64,000 nucleotides of DNA from Halalkaliarchaeum sp. AArc-CO (GTDB lineage: Archaea; Halobacteriota; Halobacteria; Halobacteriales; Haloferacaceae), in contig NZ_CP087723.1 of NCBI RefSeq assembly GCF_024972735.1, positions 930,001-994,000 of the forward strand, read 5' to 3'. The translations under genes were made by a program, and so were the position numbers. This document shows, one piece after another, positions 44,478 to 53,180 of this stretch. How positions within the stretch are numbered: the stretch's first letter is position 1; every line of letters begins with the position of its first letter. The notes under the pieces are model-generated. The model was not told the DNA's origin. It did no database searches and saw only the letters and a list, made by a program, of their open reading frames with translations.

Positions 44478-46712
44478 TCATTGACGGTTCCCTTCCCTGA
44501 ACAGCAACCGCTCGACGATCGGTTCGAGGAACGTCGCCCGCCGGGATCGGCTCGAGTGGACCATAACGACCGGCTGGTCGAGACGGGTGGCGATCCGGTC
44601 GGATTCCAGCGTGAACACCAGGTCCGGGAGTAGCTTGTGAGTCTTCGTCGACAGCATCACCAGGTCAGCGGTTTCGACCTCGGCGAGCAACTGTTGCCGT
44701 GCGTCTTCCCCCTCGATGATGGTGCCTTCGACTGGCGAGCTACAGAGCTCGTTCAGCTCCTCGTGATAGGCACGGATCGATTCGAGCACCTGTTCGGAGG
44801 CGTCCACACCGGCTGGGAACACGAACCGGAGACGTCCACCCGTCTGCTGGGCGATCGCGTCAGCAAGTTCGACCTTGAGGGGGTCGTTGAACGGGCTCCG
44901 GTCGGTGACGATCGCGATGTCGTCTATCTTTTCGAGCTTCCCGAGCTGGACGAAGGCCACGTCACAAGGCGCCCGCTCCATGATCCAGTCGGCGTCTCGA
45001 CCGAACAGCGTCCGGAGGCGGCTCACGGGGTCGGCCCGCGTGAGGATCAGATCGACCCCCTCCCGCTCAGCGAAATTCACGATGGCGTGTTTCGTATCGT
45101 GGCTTACGATCTCGCCGACTTCGACGGGAACGTCCAGCCCTCGGGCGAGTTCGTCGGTTCGCTGTTCGAACTCGATGTCTTCGCCGGACTGATCGACGGC
45201 CTGGTCGAGCGGATACTGGTCTGGAACCTCGTCGAATCTGACAACACGGATGCGGCTGTTTCGGCTCCGGGCGATGGGCGCGGCGATCTCGAGCAGCCTG
45301 TTTTCTTCCAGCCTGCTTACGTCCCGACGGAGTGCGATCAGGATCTCGTCACCTTTCGGTTCGGCGATCTTTCGCTCGGTCTCTGCGACGTACTGCCTTC
45401 CGGCCTCCCGCCGAACTGCGTCGACGGCGATCCCTTCGCGGTCGACCTCCCCACGGACGTAGTAGAGATACCACAGGCCGCCGAACACGGTGATCCCGAC
45501 GGCCCCGACCAGCGGGAGGACGTCCATCTGGGTGATGATGAACGCGGCCGAGACGACCCCGAAGAGCTGAATCCACGGATATCCCGGCGACACGAAATCC
45601 GGATCGTACCAGTCCAGATCCCGCTCTCGGAACGCGATCAGGGCGGCGTTTACCAGCCCGTACACCAGGATCTGAAACGCGCTGGCCATCTTCGCGATCT
45701 CCTGGACCGGTAGCGAGACGATGATGAAAAGCATCACGCCGCCGGTGACGAGGATCGCGACGTGTGGGGTCTGATAGCCCGAATGGATCCGCGAAAACAC
45801 GTCCGGGATCAGGTCGTCCCGGCTCAACGCAAGCGGATACCGCGAGGCGGTGAGGATCCCGGCGTTCGCGGTCGACACCAGTGCCAGGATTGCCGCCAGG
45901 ACGATCGCGATGACGCCGAGTGTGCCGAACAGCGGATCCACTGCGACCACCATCGGAATGTTCGTCCCCCGAAGCGTTTCGGCGTCGACGATTCCGACGA
46001 GAACGAAGACGATAAGCACGTACAACAGTGTCGTGATCGCAAGCGAAATCAACAGTCCCAGCGGCAGGTTTCGACCGGGGTTTTCGATCTCCTCGGCGAC
46101 GCTAGCGACCTTGGTCACGCCAGCATACGAGACGATCACCAGCGCGATGGCGTTGACGACGCCGCCCCCGCCGGCGGTGAAGAACGGATCGTAGCTTGCG
46201 CCGTCGACCTGGAGGATCGACACGGAGATGAACACCGCCAGGATCGCGACCATCACCACGACCATCCACGACTGGAGCTGTCCCGTTTGCTTTACGCCGA
46301 GCAGGTTGATCCCGATAAGTACGGTCGCGAGAACGACGGCCGTCGCGGTGAGATTGGGCAGCGCAAAGACGACGTCGAGATAGTACATGCCCCCGACGAG
46401 CGCGAGCGCCCCCTTGAAAAGGAGCGTGAGCCACGTCCCGAGTCCGGCGATCGTTCCCACGCCGGGACCCATCCCCCGTTCGATGAACACGTAATCGCCG
46501 CCCGCCTCGGGCATGGCGGTTCCGAGCTCGGAGATCGAAAGCGCGGCAGGAATCACGAGGATTCCGGCCACCAGAAACGCGAGGATCACGGCCGGCCCCG
46601 CCTCCGCCATCGCGAGCCCGGGGAGGATGAATATCCCGCTGCCGATCATCGCTCCCATCGAAACGGCGATGACGGCAACGAGACCCAGATCCCGCTCGAG
46701 ATCTTTCGTCAT
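44478..46712 (-). CDS. APC-family amino acid permease fused to UspA domains (copy 2)
   Basis: The 744-residue paralogue begins VAVIAVSMGAMIGSGIFILP and shares the APC fold (12 helices, residues 10-430). The Usp-like region follows in two parts (about 460-600 and 605-740), but the Usp glycine motifs are weaker than in copy 1 (the first region lacks a clear G-x2-G), so nucleotide binding may be lost. It ends in a basic segment (HSSRSRRATFLEPIVERLL). The upstream intergenic DNA is very AT-rich with a repeated TTGAGTA element. It is probably transcribed from that promoter; a 275-bp spacer separates it from copy 1. Confidence 0.9.
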   Translation of the reverse strand: MTKDLERDLGLVAVIAVSMGAMIGSGIFILPGLAMAEAGPAVILAFLVAGILVIPAALSISELGTAMPEAGGDYVFIERGMGPGVGTIAGLGTWLTLLFKGALALVGGMYYLDVVFALPNLTATAVVLATVLIGINLLGVKQTGQLQSWMVVVMVAILAVFISVSILQVDGASYDPFFTAGGGGVVNAIALVIVSYAGVTKVASVAEEIENPGRNLPLGLLISLAITTLLYVLIVFVLVGIVDAETLRGTNIPMVVAVDPLFGTLGVIAIVLAAILALVSTANAGILTASRYPLALSRDDLIPDVFSRIHSGYQTPHVAILVTGGVMLFIIVSLPVQEIAKMASAFQILVYGLVNAALIAFRERDLDWYDPDFVSPGYPWIQLFGVVSAAFIITQMDVLPLVGAVGITVFGGLWYLYYVRGEVDREGIAVDAVRREAGRQYVAETERKIAEPKGDEILIALRRDVSRLEENRLLEIAAPIARSRNSRIRVVRFDEVPDQYPLDQAVDQSGEDIEFEQRTDELARGLDVPVEVGEIVSHDTKHAIVNFAEREGVDLILTRADPVSRLRTLFGRDADWIMERAPCDVAFVQLGKLEKIDDIAIVTDRSPFNDPLKVELADAIAQQTGGRLRFVFPAGVDASEQVLESIRAYHEELNELCSSPVEGTIIEGEDARQQLLAEVETADLVMLSTKTHKLLPDLVFTLESDRIATRLDQPVVMVHSSRSRRATFLEPIVERLLFREGNRQ

Positions 46713-46764
46713 GTGCGTGTTTCTCTTGACTTCCGTGACTTGTGCTTTTGCATTTCTCTGTTTA

Positions 46765-46825
46765 TTACTGGATTAATTATTATTTATAGTGTGGGAGTTG
46801 AGTACTCGTCAAGAATATTTGAGTA
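46765..46825 (-). promoter_or_regulatory. AT-rich promoter and TTGAGTA direct repeat
   Basis: On the minus strand, CTATAAATAATAATTAATC (46771-46789) supplies TATA boxes for the APC-UspA gene starting at 46712. Just upstream, two exact TTGAGTA copies on the plus strand at 46798-46804 and 46819-46825 lie 21 bp apart (two helical turns). The first is part of the 8-bp palindrome GAGTACTC (46800-46807). The layout suggests an operator for a dimeric regulator. Confidence 0.5.
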
Positions 46826-46869
46826 AAATCTCAAGCTGTTTCAAACCACGACTCCGGGAGAGGGCGTGT

Positions 46870-47103
46870 TCAGGAGTGCTCTTCGAGGAGCCGTTCGGCG
46901 TGGTCTCTCGACTGCGCGACGGTCCACCTGACCTGCCGAGCGTCGCCATAAGCGAGCTCCTCTTTCAGGTCGTTCCGGAGTACGCCGACTGCCATTCCCA
47001 GGCTGTTTCCGCTCCCGTCACCCAGTTCGTACACGCCGTATCGATCCGGTGCACTCGCGACGGTACGTTTGTCGAGTTCGCGCCAGCGTTTTTTGAGGCT
47101 CAT
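46870..47103 (-). CDS. DUF7508-like small protein
   Basis: The 77-residue protein (MSLKKRWRELDKRTVASAPD onwards) contains YGVYELGDGSGNS, which resembles the first strand of GIY-YIG domains, and a helical C-terminal part. Similar short haloarchaeal proteins are of unknown function. It follows the DUF5796 gene on the same strand by 23 bp. Confidence 0.65.
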   Translation of the reverse strand: MSLKKRWRELDKRTVASAPDRYGVYELGDGSGNSLGMAVGVLRNDLKEELAYGDARQVRWTVAQSRDHAERLLEEHS

Positions 47104-47126
47104 CGTTTTCGAGACTCGTCGTCAAA

Positions 47127-47573
47127 TCACTCGTCACTGTCGGGGGGAGCGACGAGCTCGTAACTGTCTTCGGTCCACTCGTCCTCGACGAAGACGAACA
47201 CGCGCCCCCGTGCGACCGCGGGATCGGCCTCGATTTCGGTCCGTTCCCGGGTCTGTCTGGCGGTCACGCCGGGAAACAGTTCCTCTGTTTCACCCGAATC
47301 GAGGACGATCCGTCCGACCCCCGAATCCCTGAGAATTTCCTCGTCCGTCTTACGGTCGTTCACGTACAGCATGACGCCCTCGGTTTCGGCGGGATCCGTC
47401 ACGAGTACGTGGATCTGTTTGGTCGAAACCGCGGTGAGCGTTCCCTCGACGCGTTCGGGGACGCCGCGATACAGCGTGGTCCGTCCGTCGATGTACTCGA
47501 CGACGACCCCTTCCTCGCGCAGCTCGATCCCGACGGTGTCCGGCGGAACGTCGGTTCTTCCTGGCCCACTCAT
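47127..47573 (-). CDS. DUF5796-family haloarchaeal protein
   Basis: The 148-residue protein begins MSGPGRTDVPPDTVGIELRE and is predicted as all-beta with conserved YIDGRTTLYRGVPERV and HVLVTDPAETEGVMLYVNDR stretches. The start at 47573 is chosen over a frame reaching back to 47885, which would overlap the shikimate kinase gene on the other strand. No enzyme motif is visible; function unknown. Confidence 0.75.
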   Translation of the reverse strand: MSGPGRTDVPPDTVGIELREEGVVVEYIDGRTTLYRGVPERVEGTLTAVSTKQIHVLVTDPAETEGVMLYVNDRKTDEEILRDSGVGRIVLDSGETEELFPGVTARQTRERTEIEADPAVARGRVFVFVEDEWTEDSYELVAPPDSDE

Positions 47574-47718
47574 AAGTAGAGTTGTTACCGCCGTGTTGAA
47601 GTACTCCGCGGTCTCTCCACTCCCGTCGGCGTCATCGATCCGGGGTGCCGTTTGCATCGTCGCTTCGCAGTCTCGCCGCGACCGCCAACCATTTGCCCCC
47701 GCTCGTTCCCCTTCCTGT

Positions 47719-48579
47719 ATGGAGGGACGGGCCGCGGCGCCGGGGGCAGGAACCGTACTCAACGCGCTCGCAACCGGCGTCGGATCGGCGTTTGCGATCG
47801 ACCTGGAGACGCGCGCGACCGTCGAGCTCGATCCTGCCGCCGCCGCCGTGACCGGAGAGATCGCCGAGATGCCGGACGCTGACACGACGCTGATCGAGCG
47901 GTGCGTCGAACTCGTCGCCGAGGAGTTCGGCGACGGCGAGGGCGGTCACGTCCGAACCGAAAGCGACGTCCCGCTTGCAGCCGGTCTCAAAAGCTCGAGT
48001 GCCGCCGCCAACGCGACGGTGCTCGCGACACTTTCCGCGCTCGGCCGGGCCGACGGCGTCGCCAGGATCGACGCCTGTCGACTCGGTGTCCGAGCCGCAC
48101 GCGAGGCCGGCGTCACCGTCACCGGGGCGTTCGACGACGCGTCCGCGAGCATGCTCGGCGGCGTCACGCTCACCGACAACGACACCGACGAACTCCTCGT
48201 TCGGGAGGAGCGCGACTGGGACGTTCTGATCTGGACGCCTCCCGAGCGAGCCTACAGCGCCGACGCCGACGTCGACCGCTGCGGACAGGTCGCGCCGATG
48301 GCGGAACTCGTCGCCGAACTGGCCAGGGACGGACGGTTCGGCGAGGCGATGACCGTAAACGGGCTGGCGTTTTCGGCGGCGCTGGGGTTCCCGACCGATC
48401 CGGCGGTAGAGGCGATGCAGCTGGCCGAGGGCGTCTCGCTTTCCGGCACCGGACCGAGCGTCGTCGCAGTCGGCGAGTTCCGGGATCTGCAGACGCTCCG
48501 GGAGCGCTGGCAGGACCGCCCGGGGGAGACCCGACTGACGACCTCCCGATCGGACGGGGCACGAATCACGACGGAGTAA
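47719..48579 (+). CDS. aroK: Shikimate kinase, archaeal GHMP type
   Basis: The enzyme phosphorylates shikimate in aromatic amino acid synthesis. Archaea use this GHMP-fold form unrelated to bacterial AroK. The 286-residue protein has the GHMP ATP loop PLAAGLKSSSAAANAT near residue 80 and the C-terminal SGTGPSVVAVG motif. The start is at 47719 (MEGRAAAPGAGTV); an upstream frame from 47371 is a shadow of DUF5796. It is followed by chorismate mutase 10 bp later, forming a pathway pair. Confidence 0.92.
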   Translation: MEGRAAAPGAGTVLNALATGVGSAFAIDLETRATVELDPAAAAVTGEIAEMPDADTTLIERCVELVAEEFGDGEGGHVRTESDVPLAAGLKSSSAAANATVLATLSALGRADGVARIDACRLGVRAAREAGVTVTGAFDDASASMLGGVTLTDNDTDELLVREERDWDVLIWTPPERAYSADADVDRCGQVAPMAELVAELARDGRFGEAMTVNGLAFSAALGFPTDPAVEAMQLAEGVSLSGTGPSVVAVGEFRDLQTLRERWQDRPGETRLTTSRSDGARITTE

Positions 48580-48589
48580 CAGATCGACG

Positions 48590-48925
48590 ATGACTGGGAC
48601 CACACAACCGAACCGAAACGAGGAATCGGACGACGAGCGCGCGAACGTTCCCGAGGAGATGTCCCTCGAGGAGCTGCGTGCGGAGATCGAGTCGATCGAT
48701 CGGGAGATCGTCGAACTGATCGCCAGGCGGACCTACGTCGCCGACACCATCGCACAGGTGAAAGAGGAACGCGGGCTGCCCACCACCGACGAGTCTCAGG
48801 AAAGCCGGGTGATGGAACGCGCCGGGGAGAACGCCGAACGGTTCGAGGTGGACTCGAACCTCGTGAAGGCGATCTTCCGGCTGCTGATCGAACTGAACAA
48901 AGTGGAACAACGGGAAAATCGGTAG
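48590..48925 (+). CDS. Chorismate mutase (AroQ type)
   Basis: The 111-residue protein has the AroQ helical fold: SLEELRAEIESIDREIVELI, then ARRTYVADTIAQVKEERGLP with the active-site Arg and Lys, and FRLLIELNKVEQ. It converts chorismate to prephenate in phenylalanine/tyrosine synthesis. The first 22 residues are a haloarchaeal acidic extension. It is in an operon with aroK. Confidence 0.9.
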   Translation: MTGTTQPNRNEESDDERANVPEEMSLEELRAEIESIDREIVELIARRTYVADTIAQVKEERGLPTTDESQESRVMERAGENAERFEVDSNLVKAIFRLLIELNKVEQRENR

Positions 48926-48954
48926 GACACGAGGAAGGATCGTCGAGCCAGTCG

Positions 48955-49749
48955 TCAGTCGGCTGTTCCGTTCTCGAACCACTTCACTACCGCCTCGCGA
49001 ACTCGGGAGAGCACCTCCGGATCGTCGCTCGGGCGTCCGACGCTCACAGCGTCGGCGCCGTAGCCGAGGTACTCGCGGACGGTTTCCCGATCGCGCACCC
49101 CGTTGTTGGCGACGACGACGGGTCGCCTTCCGACGGTCGCGTCGGTGCCCGCCTCCAGTGTGTCCACGACCGCTCCGACGACGGGTTCCGAGTCCATCGC
49201 GTCCACGTGAACGACGTCGACTCCCGCCGCAGCAACCTGCCGAGCGGTTTCCGGCAGGTCGACCCCGTCGACTTCCGTTCTGACTTTCACCGAAACCGTC
49301 GCTCCCGTTTCGGCCGCCACAGAGACGTACTCGCAGAGCCGATCGGTATTCCGCAGGAGACTCTCTCCACAGCCGATCGCACACATTTCCTCCTGGCGAC
49401 AGTGGGCGTTGACCTCGAGGATCGCGCCGGCGGAGGCACACGCGACCGCCGCCTCCTGGATCGGCTCGACTGCCGACGAACGGACGTTGATTCCGGCGCG
49501 GATCGGGACGTCCTCTAGCGCCTCGAGCTGTGTCCTTATAAATTCGATCGGGTCGTCCGGCAGGAACTCCTCGCGATCTCGCTTTCGCATCCCTCTGGCC
49601 GCGTCCCGGCTTCTGGAATCCAGGGCGATCCCCCCGAGGAACGCACAGCCGACGTACGGTGCGGCGGCTTTCGCCCACTCGGCGTCGGACTGGCCGCTCA
49701 AACTGGCGGCGGCGACGGCCGGAGAAAACGGTACTGACGGACGAGTCAC
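48955..49749 (-). CDS. tRNA-dihydrouridine synthase-like flavoprotein
   Basis: The 264-residue TIM-barrel protein resembles Dus/dihydroorotate-dehydrogenase-like enzymes. The segment [20 protein letters not shown] near residue 113 carries the candidate catalytic Cys and further cysteines. FMN-phosphate-binding parts are [10 protein letters not shown] and [12 protein letters not shown]. It is shorter than typical Dus (about 310), lacking the C-terminal RNA-binding helix domain, so tRNA may not be the substrate. Four-base overlap with cofD is a conserved haloarchaeal pairing. Confidence 0.7.
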   Translation of the reverse strand: MTRPSVPFSPAVAAASLSGQSDAEWAKAAAPYVGCAFLGGIALDSRSRDAARGMRKRDREEFLPDDPIEFIRTQLEALEDVPIRAGINVRSSAVEPIQEAAVACASAGAILEVNAHCRQEEMCAIGCGESLLRNTDRLCEYVSVAAETGATVSVKVRTEVDGVDLPETARQVAAAGVDVVHVDAMDSEPVVGAVVDTLEAGTDATVGRRPVVVANNGVRDRETVREYLGYGADAVSVGRPSDDPEVLSRVREAVVKWFENGTAD

Positions 49750-50744
49750 ACTTCGCTCACCCGCTCCAGGGCCGTCGCCACCGCCTGCATCACGCGCTCT
49801 GCGTCGTCGGCGTCGTCGATGGTCACGTCCGTGTGGACGGTCGGACGGTCGAGCGCTGTTCCGTCGTCGTCGTCGAGGACGAACGCGTCGGCGAACGGAT
49901 ACGCCTCGGCTACGCCGGCGGTCGACGGCTCGTACCCCACCGCCGTCATCAGTTCCGCCGCCGGCCCCGAGAACACCTCCCGCTCGACGAACGGGGAGAC
50001 GACGACGACGGGCGTCGCGTGCAGCGCCTCCCGGACCCCTGTCAACGCGAGTATGGGACCGACGCTCGTCACCGGATTCGACGGCCCCACGACGATCGGC
50101 TTTTCGAGCGCAGTCCGTACTTCTGGACTCGGGGTCGCCTCCGCGGATCCACGGAACTCGACGTCCTCCACGGTGGGTTCGCCCCGGTTGGCGACCCAGA
50201 ACTCCTGGAAATGCATTTCTCCCTCCTCGGTGTGGACGATCGAGGCGACTGGGTCATCGGACATCGGCAGGAGATCGACGTCCAGTTCGAACGCCTCCGC
50301 AAGCAGACGAGTCACCTCGGTGAGTCGGTACCCCTCGTCCAGCAGGCTGGTGCGCGTGAGATGGACCGCCCGGTCCCTGTCGCCGATTTCCATGAACTCT
50401 GCGACGCCGGAGAACCGCCGCCAGCGTGCGATCTCCCGTCCGTCTGTCTGTAGCTCGTCGGGAAGGTATCGAGGGCCGATTTCCAGTCCCGCGGTCTCGG
50501 CGAGTCGGTGTAGCTCGGCGTGGGTCGTCGTCGTATCGTTTGCGATCCCCCACCAGGTTTCGCGATCGAGCACGCCGCCGCCACGGAACAACACAGTGTC
50601 GATGTCCGGACAGACGAGCAGACCGCCGAGTTCGACGTCGTCCCCGGTGTTGCCGACGACGGTGACGTTCGACGGTTCGAGCAGTCGAACCGCGCCGTCG
50701 AGCAGCTTGGGGGTGCCGGTCCCGCCAGCGAGAAACGTAACCAT
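49746..50744 (-). CDS. cofD: 2-phospho-L-lactate transferase (CofD)
   Basis: CofD links the lactyl-phosphate-guanosine donor to the deazaflavin Fo, forming F420-0. The 332-residue protein begins with the family start [17 protein letters not shown] and has [19 protein letters not shown] near residue 32 and [14 protein letters not shown] near residue 222. It indicates F420 synthesis in this organism. It is followed by the Dus-like gene with an ATGA overlap. Confidence 0.93.
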   Translation of the reverse strand: MVTFLAGGTGTPKLLDGAVRLLEPSNVTVVGNTGDDVELGGLLVCPDIDTVLFRGGGVLDRETWWGIANDTTTTHAELHRLAETAGLEIGPRYLPDELQTDGREIARWRRFSGVAEFMEIGDRDRAVHLTRTSLLDEGYRLTEVTRLLAEAFELDVDLLPMSDDPVASIVHTEEGEMHFQEFWVANRGEPTVEDVEFRGSAEATPSPEVRTALEKPIVVGPSNPVTSVGPILALTGVREALHATPVVVVSPFVEREVFSGPAAELMTAVGYEPSTAGVAEAYPFADAFVLDDDDGTALDRPTVHTDVTIDDADDAERVMQAVATALERVSEV

Positions 50745-50820
50745 ACGCGTTCATCGATGGGCACCACTTTGTACCCTGCGTAACGACACGCGGGAGCGCC
50801 GGAGCGTTGGCGCGACGGCG

Positions 50821-50887
50821 ATGGACTCGGTGACTGGCGATGGACTCGGTGACTGGCGATGGACTCGGTGACTGGCGATGGACTGGC
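50821..50887. repeat. 19-bp tandem repeat (three copies plus a partial)
   Basis: The unit ATGGACTCGGTGACTGGCG occurs exactly three times at 50821-50839, 50840-50858 and 50859-50877, with a fourth partial copy at 50878-50887 that leads straight into a TATA-like TTTTTAC. The unit is not a multiple of three, so it is not coding. It lies between divergent cofD and the small membrane protein gene, next to the latter's promoter. Confidence 0.9.
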
Positions 50888-50917
50888 TTTTTACGTTCGC
50901 GGGCAGTTCCGTCGGGT

Positions 50918-51121
50918 ATGGCTCTCGACGAACTCGCAACGAACTGGTTGCTCGCGCTCATCGCCGCCCTCCTGGCCGTCCTCGTTCTCGACGCCACGGG
51001 ACAGAGCTTCGTGGAACCGCTGGCGCCGATTGCTAACGTGCTCGCGCTCGTGACGTTCCTCGCGTTCGTCCTCGCAACGGGCGCGTTCCTCGTGTACACC
51101 GCTTCGTTCAAAAACGAGTGA
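50918..51121 (+). CDS. Small membrane protein (two helices)
   Basis: The 67-residue protein has two hydrophobic helices (WLLALIAALLAVLVLDATG and ANVLALVTFLAFVLATGAFLV). The start at 50918 follows a TATA-like TTTTTAC by about 26 nt; upstream in-frame starts inside the 19-bp repeats are not favoured. No family function known. Confidence 0.68.
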   Translation: MALDELATNWLLALIAALLAVLVLDATGQSFVEPLAPIANVLALVTFLAFVLATGAFLVYTASFKNE

Positions 51122-51275
51122 AAAACGAGTTGGCTGTCGGTTTTCTCCAACAACCCGTCCCTCACCCCCACCCCGGCCGCTTCGACGGATCTTTTATGTA
51201 CTCGCTCCGAAAGCCGGATTGCAACCCACAACTATTTATGTCGAGATTGCCTCACTCCGCCTGGAGTCACTTGCA

Positions 51276-51470
51276 ATGGCGAAAGGCACTGTGGCGTTTT
51301 TCAACGACACTGGCGGTTACGGTTTCATCGAGACTGACGACGCGGACGAGGACGTCTTCTTCCACATGGAAGACGTCGGCGGTCCGGATCTCGAGGAAGG
51401 ACAGGAAGTCGAGTTCGACATCGAGCAGGCCGAGAAGGGCCCGCGCGCGAAGAACCTTCAGCGGCTGTAA
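51276..51470 (+). CDS. cspA: Cold-shock protein (CspA family)
   Basis: The 64-residue protein starts MAKGTVAFFNDTGGYGFIET, containing the first RNA-binding motif of the cold-shock domain, and a second motif in EDVFFHMEDV. It binds single-stranded RNA or DNA. A TATA-like CTATTTATG at 51232-51240 suggests transcription start about 15 nt before the ATG. Haloarchaea have several such genes. Confidence 0.93.
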   Translation: MAKGTVAFFNDTGGYGFIETDDADEDVFFHMEDVGGPDLEEGQEVEFDIEQAEKGPRAKNLQRL

Positions 51471-51636
51471 CTCCGGTGGAGTCGGCCAACCGTACGGATA
51501 GTTCGGCCTCCGGATCGTCTTCAGCGGTTCCGGTGGTTCGAAGGAACCACATATTTTCGACCCGCGCAGCGTCGAGTACAGGGGGTCCGGGGCAAAACTG
51601 CGTGGATACAGTGCTGTTCGTGTGGCCAGCGGGACG

Positions 51637-51972
51637 CTACCGTCGCTCGCCGAGCGGGAACTCGTCCTGTTCGGTCGGTCTCTTCTTTCGGTCGGCCTTC
51701 CTCCCGGTGCCCTCTGTCGTGAGTCGGGTTCGGTCCGCGATCGAGCCCCTGTCGAGCCGGGAGAGCAGGTAGCCGTCGACGCCCGACCCGTCTCGCGGAT
51801 GGGCCGACTGAACCCACACGAGTTCCCCGCCGGCCTGGGTGAGCTCTTCGGCCCACCGTTCGGCAGCCTTCCGCGTCGCAAACGACCACCGGGTGCCGTC
51901 GCGGTTGACTGCACGTCCCGCGGCGGCGTTCCGCTTGCGTGCCGACGGCTTGATTTCGAGCACGTACGCCAC
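51637..51972 (-). CDS. Hypothetical haloarchaeal protein
   Basis: The 111-residue protein begins MAYVLEIKPSARKRNAAAGR, with RWSFATRKAAERWAEEL suggesting a helical core and a basic tail (GRKADRKKRPTEQDEF). The N-terminal part resembles small haloarchaeal proteins of about 70 residues. No catalytic motif is visible and the function is unknown. A neutral base composition and good codon pattern favour a real gene. Confidence 0.55.
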   Translation of the reverse strand: MAYVLEIKPSARKRNAAAGRAVNRDGTRWSFATRKAAERWAEELTQAGGELVWVQSAHPRDGSGVDGYLLSRLDRGSIADRTRLTTEGTGRKADRKKRPTEQDEFPLGERR

Positions 51973-52163
51973 GTCCGGTGTTCGGCCGTGGGTCCCCTTA
52001 AATCATCGATTCTCGCGGAGCTGGAACGACCCGAAGCGTTAACTACTAACACGCAAAATCTGAAATCGACCCACTAACAACGGGGGTGGCACCCCCGTCT
52101 CCCTTTTTACTGCGCCGCCAGACAGCAACGCTTAAAAGGAATAAAGACGAGTTAACATATGGC

Positions 52164-52469
52164 ATGATAGACAGACTGGAGAAAGAAGTCGATATGCTGG
52201 AACGGCACCTGCAAGTGCTCCGAATGGTCATCGAAAACGAGCCGATCGGGATCGTGAAGATGTCGAACGAGACCGGCTATCCCCACCACAAGGTCCGGTA
52301 CTCCCTGCGTGTCCTCGAGGAAGAAAACCTCATCGAACCGTCGAGCCAGGGTGCGATCACGACCGACCGGACTCAGGAGTTCGTCGACGAACTCGACGGA
52401 AAGATCGACGAGATCGTCGACAAGCTCGGCGAGATGCGGATCGAGGACGTTCCGGAAGTAGAGGGTTGA
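52164..52469 (+). CDS. Winged-helix protein with coiled N-terminus
   Basis: The 101-residue protein has MIDRLEKEVDMLERHLQVLR as an N-terminal coiled helix, then IVKMSNETGYPHHKVRYSLR (HTH with recognition helix) and VLEEENLIEPSSQ as the wing. A C-terminal helix follows. The start at 52164 is favoured over 52086 because a CTTAAAAG box lies about 30 nt upstream. A small regulator is likely; its target is unknown. Confidence 0.75.
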   Translation: MIDRLEKEVDMLERHLQVLRMVIENEPIGIVKMSNETGYPHHKVRYSLRVLEEENLIEPSSQGAITTDRTQEFVDELDGKIDEIVDKLGEMRIEDVPEVEG

Positions 52470-52526
52470 CCTCGACGCCGTGAATCCGGCTGCAGGGCGT
52501 TCCAGCGCGGCGGTCGCTTGCTGCCT

Positions 52527-53132
52527 CTAGCAGTCGCTTTGTCCTTCGCTTTTCCCGTTTTCGAACGCCCACTCGTGGCGCCCCGACTCCGGCGGTGTCA
52601 CGCCGGGTAACTTCCGCAGTCCATCGCGCCCGACGGCCTCCCAGAACCCCTCGGGACTGGCGTAGGACACCTCTTCGGGGTCGACTAACTGGAGGAAGTC
52701 ACTCCGGCTGGCGGTTTCCCGTTCCCTGAGGAACGCGTACAGCTCGGCGACGGTTTCCCGTCGACTTCGGCGTAGTTCTCCGTCACCGGGGATTTCGAGA
52801 TCGTCCAGCGCGGTGGCTACCGTTTCCGCCCGGTGAGACGCTTCGAGGGCTGTGCCGTCGGTTTCGTCGGTAGCAGGATCGTTCCGGTCGGTCAATTCAC
52901 CGTCGTCCGGACTGGCCGATTCACCGTCGTCCGGACTGGCCGATTCACCGTCGTCCGGGCCCGCGTGTTGGGCGTAAAACCGCTGTAACGCCTGTTCCCA
53001 CGTTTCGGTACGTGCCGGTTCGGACCCGTGTTCCGTTTCGACGCCGACGGAGCCACACTCCCTGCAGACCCACGACGACTCGCCGCCGAGGCGGTAGACG
53101 GTGAGCCCACCGCCACACCGAGGACACTCCAT
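52527..53132 (-). CDS. Zinc-finger protein with repetitive linker
   Basis: The 201-residue protein begins MECPRCGGGLTVYRLGGESS and continues WVCRECGSVGVETEH, making a four-Cys zinc ribbon. A linker with PDDGESAS repeats (about residues 59-80) then leads to a C-terminal helical domain (ELYAFLRERETASRSDFLQL). It is downstream of the GINS gene (48-bp gap) on the same strand, which could imply a replication-linked role, though this is not shown. Confidence 0.72.
   Translation of the reverse strand: MECPRCGGGLTVYRLGGESSWVCRECGSVGVETEHGSEPARTETWEQALQRFYAQHAGPDDGESASPDDGESASPDDGELTDRNDPATDETDGTALEASHRAETVATALDDLEIPGDGELRRSRRETVAELYAFLRERETASRSDFLQLVDPEEVSYASPEGFWEAVGRDGLRKLPGVTPPESGRHEWAFENGKSEGQSDC
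52897..52959 (-). repeat. 24-bp in-frame repeat in zinc-finger gene
   Basis: The unit TCACCGTCGTCCGGACTGGC plus CGAT (24 bp) is repeated exactly at 52897-52920 and 52921-52944 and partly at 52945-52959. Because 24 is a multiple of three, it encodes repeated PDDGESAS in the protein linker. Confidence 0.88.
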
Positions 53133-53180
53133 GAATGGGTCTACACCCCCGGCGGATATAGGAATTGGTGCCCGACAGTC

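Noticed and set aside
46803-46825. TACTC and GAGTA as a TrmB operator
   Set aside because: The half-sites are 13 bp apart, not the 7-8 of the TrmB motif; the 21-bp direct repeat explains them better.
50821-50887. Coding extension of the small membrane protein
   Set aside because: The 19-bp unit shifts frame each copy; the TATA-like element lies after the repeat.
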